Assembly: GCA_013204555.1 (NCBI GenBank)
Contig: JABMNO010000061.1
Coordinates: 1-36,988 of the forward strand
Direction of reading: 5' to 3'
Length of the DNA: 36,988 nucleotides
Origin: Chloroflexota bacterium
Lineage (GTDB): Bacteria; Chloroflexota; Dehalococcoidia; Lucifugimonadales; Lucifugimonadaceae
The notes beneath the pieces were generated by a model that saw only the letters and a program-made list of their open reading frames with translations, was not told the origin of the DNA and did not search any database. Positions 33,451-36,988 of the stretch are shown here, piece by piece (the first letter of the stretch is position 1; the number at the start of each line of letters is the position of its first letter). The translations under genes and the position numbers were made by a program.

Positions 33451-35478
33451 ATGGGGTTTGTAGTTCGAATTGGTGCTTACCTTTTGGTGACAGCCGCGCT
33501 ATTGCTGTCAAACCAGGTCGCGTCTGCCGATGGTCCCACTGAGCCTGACCTTTGGATGCTCCAGGAGGTGATGCCGGAGGCTACCGAATTCACCGCCAGG
33601 GTTGGCGATCCGCCTGTGATCCAGGCATTCCGGACGGATTCTGAAACCGACGAGACGGATCTCATTGGTTACGTTTTCCTAACGTCAGACCTGCCACCAG
33701 AAAAGGTCGGATACAGCGCTCCCATAGAGGTTCTGGTTGGGATGGATCTCAATGGAGTCATCTCTGGAATCAAGGTGCTGCACTATCAAGAGCCGATGAA
33801 AGGCATCATTGGTGACTTCCTGAACCGGCCGGGTGTGCAAGAACAGTTCACTGGCAAAAGCATTACCGACAGAATGAGGGTGGGAGTGGACATTGATGGC
33901 GTCTCACGCGCCACGATTACCGTCAATGCCATGGCAATTGGTATTCGAAACGCTGCGCGACGAGTCGCTCGGGCATACTTCGTGGAGGAGCAAATTGTTC
34001 AGCACTCCATCGTTTCAGCACCGGAGTTGCCACCCAACCTTGATGTCTCGCATATCACCGGATCATGGGAAGAAATGTTGGCCGGCGGCCTTGTGCAGCG
34101 CATCGCCATCGGCTCCAGGGATTCCATCTGGTTAGACCTGGCGTTCGCGTTCGTAAATGACGAAGAGTTCGGCCAAAGGTTACTGGGGGAGTCCAGGTAC
34201 CTTGCCGCTCGATCTGTATCCGATGTTGGAGAGGTAGGGCCTCGCTTCTTTATCGTTGGCACCGGCGGTTCAAATCGCTATCTATTCGGGCCAGAACTTC
34301 TCACCATTGAGCAAGATGGTGAGTTTTATCCCGTGCTACGAGACGCCTTCATCCCGGTAGGTAAACCCGGCGGAGTGATGAGCGCCAACGCATCTCTTGC
34401 TGGGGTTCTAAAAGTAAACCCAATGTTGGACTTCGACAGACCAGCGACGATCTTGTACGACATGCGGCCGGAGATGGGGCTCTACAGCGCTGAATACGTG
34501 CCGAAAAGTATTGATGAGGCATCGCCCAACGAAAATCTGGGCACTGCATCGACTCCTGTAACGCTATCTCCATCATCTGTCGCCGCATCGCTTCTATTCG
34601 ACGTTGATGAACTCTCTGATCTTGGGGACGAAAGCACTCTCGACAGGTTGATCACCCAGGCCGCCGAGACGAGAGCCCTGGTGTTGTCGGTTTTGCTCGT
34701 TATGGCGCTCTTCGCCTTTATGCGAAAAGACCGTATCGCTCGTTGGATTGTTCTGGGATTTTCCATCGTTTTTATGGGATTCATGGATGGAAGCTTCCTA
34801 TCGGTCTCGCACATAATTCACGGGATTCATCTGGGCCCATCTCTATTCACCAGTGACTTATCGCTACTGCTAGTTACCGGGTTCGTGATAGCAACGACGC
34901 TCCTCTGGGGACGTGTCTTTTGCGGGTTTATTTGCCCGTTCGGAGCTCTGCAGGCCTTCATGTCCCGACTGGCTCCTCGACGTATTCGACGAGAATTGCC
35001 GGCGTCGATCAACGATCGGGCTCAGTATGTGAAATATGGATTGCTCGGCCTGCTTCTTGTACTCACGTTGGCGTCGAGTGATCTGAGCATCTTTCAATAT
35101 GTCGAGCCCTTCGGCACGCTGTTCTATGTGAGCTCATCTACCCTGCTATGGGTGCTGCTCGTTGGCGTGTTGATGGCGTCAGCGGTGATTCCACAGTTCT
35201 ACTGCCGTTACGCATGTCCACTGGGAGCCGCCCTCGGATTGGCCTCTCTCCTCACACTGTTCCGCATTAAACGTGTGAGCCAGTGTGGCGTATGCAACCT
35301 GTGCGAGCAGAAATGCCCAACAGGCGCAATAAGAAGCGGGGTGATCGACTTCAAAGAGTGCGTCCGATGCAACGTGTGCGAGACGCTGTTGGAGAGTCGT
35401 TCGGGAACGTGTCGGCACGATTTGGAAGTTATCCGAAAACGGCTCAATAACTGGCAGCCGGCAACTGTTCTTGAGTAA
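33451..35478 (+). CDS. NosR-like flavo-iron-sulfur membrane protein
   Basis: This 675-residue protein has the NosR/NirI plan. A signal peptide (1-26, ending VASADG) leads to an extracytoplasmic FMN-binding domain with the flavinylation site D149-x2-S152-R-A-T155-I-T, where the common glycine of SGAT is arginine. After a long linker there are about five membrane helices from residue 409 on, with two C-x3-CP motifs (CGFICP and CRYACP). The C-terminal ferredoxin-like part has C612-x2-C615-x2-C618-x3-C622-P and C637-x2-C640-x2-C643-x10-C654. It could carry electrons between quinone or cytoplasmic donors and the outside. No nosZ or other acceptor gene is in the window. ApbE follows after 6 bases. 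Confidence 0.85.
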   Translation: MGFVVRIGAYLLVTAALLLSNQVASADGPTEPDLWMLQEVMPEATEFTARVGDPPVIQAFRTDSETDETDLIGYVFLTSDLPPEKVGYSAPIEVLVGMDLNGVISGIKVLHYQEPMKGIIGDFLNRPGVQEQFTGKSITDRMRVGVDIDGVSRATITVNAMAIGIRNAARRVARAYFVEEQIVQHSIVSAPELPPNLDVSHITGSWEEMLAGGLVQRIAIGSRDSIWLDLAFAFVNDEEFGQRLLGESRYLAARSVSDVGEVGPRFFIVGTGGSNRYLFGPELLTIEQDGEFYPVLRDAFIPVGKPGGVMSANASLAGVLKVNPMLDFDRPATILYDMRPEMGLYSAEYVPKSIDEASPNENLGTASTPVTLSPSSVAASLLFDVDELSDLGDESTLDRLITQAAETRALVLSVLLVMALFAFMRKDRIARWIVLGFSIVFMGFMDGSFLSVSHIIHGIHLGPSLFTSDLSLLLVTGFVIATTLLWGRVFCGFICPFGALQAFMSRLAPRRIRRELPASINDRAQYVKYGLLGLLLVLTLASSDLSIFQYVEPFGTLFYVSSSTLLWVLLVGVLMASAVIPQFYCRYACPLGAALGLASLLTLFRIKRVSQCGVCNLCEQKCPTGAIRSGVIDFKECVRCNVCETLLESRSGTCRHDLEVIRKRLNNWQPATVLE

Positions 35479-35484
35479 TCAGTG

Positions 35485-36516
35485 ATGAGAACCAATCCGA
35501 ATCGACTCACACGACGCCAGTTCATCAGAATAACTGCAGTTGCCGGTGTGTCGCTTGCCATCGGAGGCGGACTGATCAACGCGCTGCTCGATGCGGGGAC
35601 GCTCCACCAGGTCCGTGAGACGCGCATCCAGATGGGATCGCCAATCAGCATCTCTGTCCTACACACGGCTCGTTCGGCGGCTCGTCGGATGATCACGAGC
35701 GCCTTTAATGAGATAGAGCGCCTGGAGGCCATGCTGAGTCGCCACCGGCCAGACTCAGAGATCTCTCGCCTGAACGAAAACGGAAAGGTCACCGACGCCC
35801 CAGCCGAAGTTATCCACGTCATCACACAGGCTCTGGAGTACTCAAGCCTCACGTCGGGTGCGTTCGATATCACAATGAAACCGTTATTGGACCTTCATGA
35901 GTCGAGTTTCGAACAAACTGCCAGACCACCCTCAGACTCCAGCATTCGGGAGGCGCTTGCCCTGGTCGGCTATAAGAAGGTCATTCTCAATGACGCCAAC
36001 GTGGAACTTAGCCAGCAAGGTATGTCCCTCACTGTGGACGGTATCGCCAAGGGATATATCGCTGACAAGGCTGTGGATATCCTCAAGAGAGATGGCGCAG
36101 AGAGAGTTCTGGTTGACGCAGGTGGAGACTTTGGCCTCGCCGGAGGCGGCAACGCGGGCGACGGATGGAATATTGCAGTGGAGAATCCCCGAAAGCCCGG
36201 AAATTACCTCACCACGTTGCACTTGACCGATCGGTCCGTCGCTACTTCAGGAGATTACATGCAGCACTTCACTGCAGACAGGCTGTTCCACCACATCATT
36301 GATCCTCGAACAGGCTTTTCACCTGACCACACTAGCGCTGTCACTGTCGTGGCCTCAAAAGCGATGATCGCCGATGCGTTGTCAACGGCAGCTCTTGTCC
36401 TTGGCCCCGCTGAAGGTCTGGAACTTCTGGAGAATGAGGACGATGTCGAAGGGATAATCATCAGAAAGAATCAAGAGGCGTTCAGTACCAGTGGTATGGC
36501 AGCAATAAGCAGTTGA
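35485..36516 (+). CDS. apbE: FAD:protein FMN transferase ApbE
   Basis: This 343-residue exported enzyme links FMN to threonine in flavoproteins. The N-terminus has a twin-arginine signal (LTRRQFIR, 8-15) before a hydrophobic stretch, so it is probably exported folded by Tat. Family blocks are MGSPISISV, RLEAMLSRHRPDSEISRLN, TVDGIAKGYIADKAVD, VLVDAGGDFGLAG, FHHIIDPRTGFSP and AMIADALSTAALVLG, which include the Mg2+ and FAD-binding residues. The ATG at 35485 was preferred to GTG at 35482. Its immediate neighbour carries a matching flavinylation motif, so that protein is the obvious client, as in NosR-NosX pairs. Confidence 0.93.
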   Translation: MRTNPNRLTRRQFIRITAVAGVSLAIGGGLINALLDAGTLHQVRETRIQMGSPISISVLHTARSAARRMITSAFNEIERLEAMLSRHRPDSEISRLNENGKVTDAPAEVIHVITQALEYSSLTSGAFDITMKPLLDLHESSFEQTARPPSDSSIREALALVGYKKVILNDANVELSQQGMSLTVDGIAKGYIADKAVDILKRDGAERVLVDAGGDFGLAGGGNAGDGWNIAVENPRKPGNYLTTLHLTDRSVATSGDYMQHFTADRLFHHIIDPRTGFSPDHTSAVTVVASKAMIADALSTAALVLGPAEGLELLENEDDVEGIIIRKNQEAFSTSGMAAISS

Positions 36517-36557
36517 TCAACATCATGCCAGGTGGCGCCAATTGAGCACTTCAGGCG

Positions 36558-36563
36558 TACAAT
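36558..36563 (+). promoter_or_regulatory. Candidate -10 box of ssrA
   Basis: TACAAT lies 15 bases before the mature tmRNA 5' end, leaving a short leader for RNase P to remove. No good -35 hexamer is found at 16-18 bases spacing. Confidence 0.35.
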
Positions 36564-36578
36564 TAACAGCACTCTCTT

Positions 36579-36942
36579 GGGGACGCGTGGTCTCGACAGG
36601 GGGGGTGACCGCAGGACTGCAGGTCGAGGTGCCAGCCTCCTCGTAAATCCACTGGCAAAAAAGTAATTGGCGAAAATGAATACGCCATGGCCGCTTAATT
36701 CTAGTAATTAAGTAAGGCCACGTTCCACCGGCCTCCACCTTGGCGGGGTCGATCGGAGCGCCGAATAGTCAAGGTGCTGTCTGTCCGACACCGATAGGAC
36801 AGTCAAAAGATCATCGGCTGGCTGCTGGTTATGCTCTGTCGCGGGTGTACGTTAGCAGCGAGAAAAACTACCGGCGACTATGCCTGTAGATGTCCGACCG
36901 GAGCCCTTCCTGGACGGGGAGTTCGACTCTCCCCCGTCTCCA
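36579..36942 (+). ncRNA. ssrA: Transfer-messenger RNA (tmRNA)
   Basis: The 5' GGGGACG (36579-36585) pairs along seven positions with CGTCTCC (36935-36941), followed by discriminator A at 36942; the CCA end is not encoded and must be added. A T-arm with loop TTCGACT lies just before the 3' strand. The tag frame reads GKKVIGENEYAMAA from GGC at 36654 to TAA at 36696-36698, with in-frame TAG and TAA directly after (36702-36707); alanine from the charged tmRNA would precede it. Total length 364 is normal. The tag ends AMAA rather than the usual ALAA. It works with SmpB (32830-33309) in ribosome rescue. Confidence 0.93.
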
Positions 36943-36964
36943 CCCCAGACACCAATCTCGATCA

Positions 36965-36988
36965 ACTCCCGGCCCACCAGCCGGGAGT
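36965..36988 (+). terminator. Hairpin after ssrA, ending at the window edge
   Basis: ACTCCCGGC (36965-36973) and GCCGGGAGT (36980-36988) form a perfect 9-bp GC-rich stem around CCACCA, 22 bases after the tmRNA. A T-tract would lie beyond the last base, so it cannot be confirmed. The stem closes exactly on the final base of the window. Confidence 0.55.

Noticed and set aside
36523..36738. A 71-residue minus-strand frame near the right end
   Set aside because: It is antisense to the tmRNA gene and its promoter.

Overview
The window looks like a stretch of a free-living bacterial chromosome of moderately high GC. It carries housekeeping genes for histidine, purine and GMP synthesis, triose-phosphate glycolysis, tRNA modification and tmRNA, plus a sugar-acid catabolic region. 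Gene content and protein style suggest Chloroflexota, and plausibly a marine SAR202-like lineage, a group known for many enolase-superfamily and oxidative catabolism genes. That placement is inference; no rRNA marker is present. Unusual start codons are common: TTG is the only sensible start for several conserved genes (purS, purB, miaA, dapF and the DMT transporter).

Layout. (1) 1-80 is a perfect inverted repeat containing a terminator. (2) 72-10204 is an accessory/catabolic region: an MFS exporter, an extended SDR, a DMT transporter, an orphan receiver-domain protein, two paralogous aldose-epimerase-like (DUF4432-type) proteins, an enolase-superfamily dehydratase, a zinc dehydrogenase, a lactonase-type amidohydrolase and a YIP1-like membrane protein. 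Together these could oxidise an aldose to its lactone, hydrolyse it, and dehydrate the aldonate to a 2-keto-3-deoxy acid. (3) 10205-11098 is a DegV-type lipid-binding protein. (4) 11225-16503 is a compact his operon, hisZ-hisG-hisD-hisC-hisB, in which HisG is the long form despite the HisZ partner. (5) 16520-23955, on the minus strand, reads guaA-purD-purE-HAD phosphatase-purB-purC-DUF3105-purS. (6) 24074-28688 reads tsaC-isoprenyl synthase-like-pgk-tpiA-miaA. (7) 28787-33309 holds dapF (both catalytic cysteines replaced by serine), hflX, an unrecognised small ORF, a carboxy-terminal processing protease and smpB. (8) 33451-36516 is a NosR-like flavo-iron-sulfur membrane protein followed by ApbE, which would attach its flavin. 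(9) 36579-36942 is ssrA (tmRNA), close to its partner smpB.

No stretch longer than about 300 bases lacks a gene. No tRNA, rRNA, CRISPR array, insertion sequence or phage gene was seen. The most interesting points are the Ser/Ser DapF, the prenyl synthase homologue with both aspartate-rich motifs degraded, the sugar-acid cluster with duplicated mutarotases, the NosR-ApbE pair without a visible partner, and the perfect 80-bp palindrome at the left edge.
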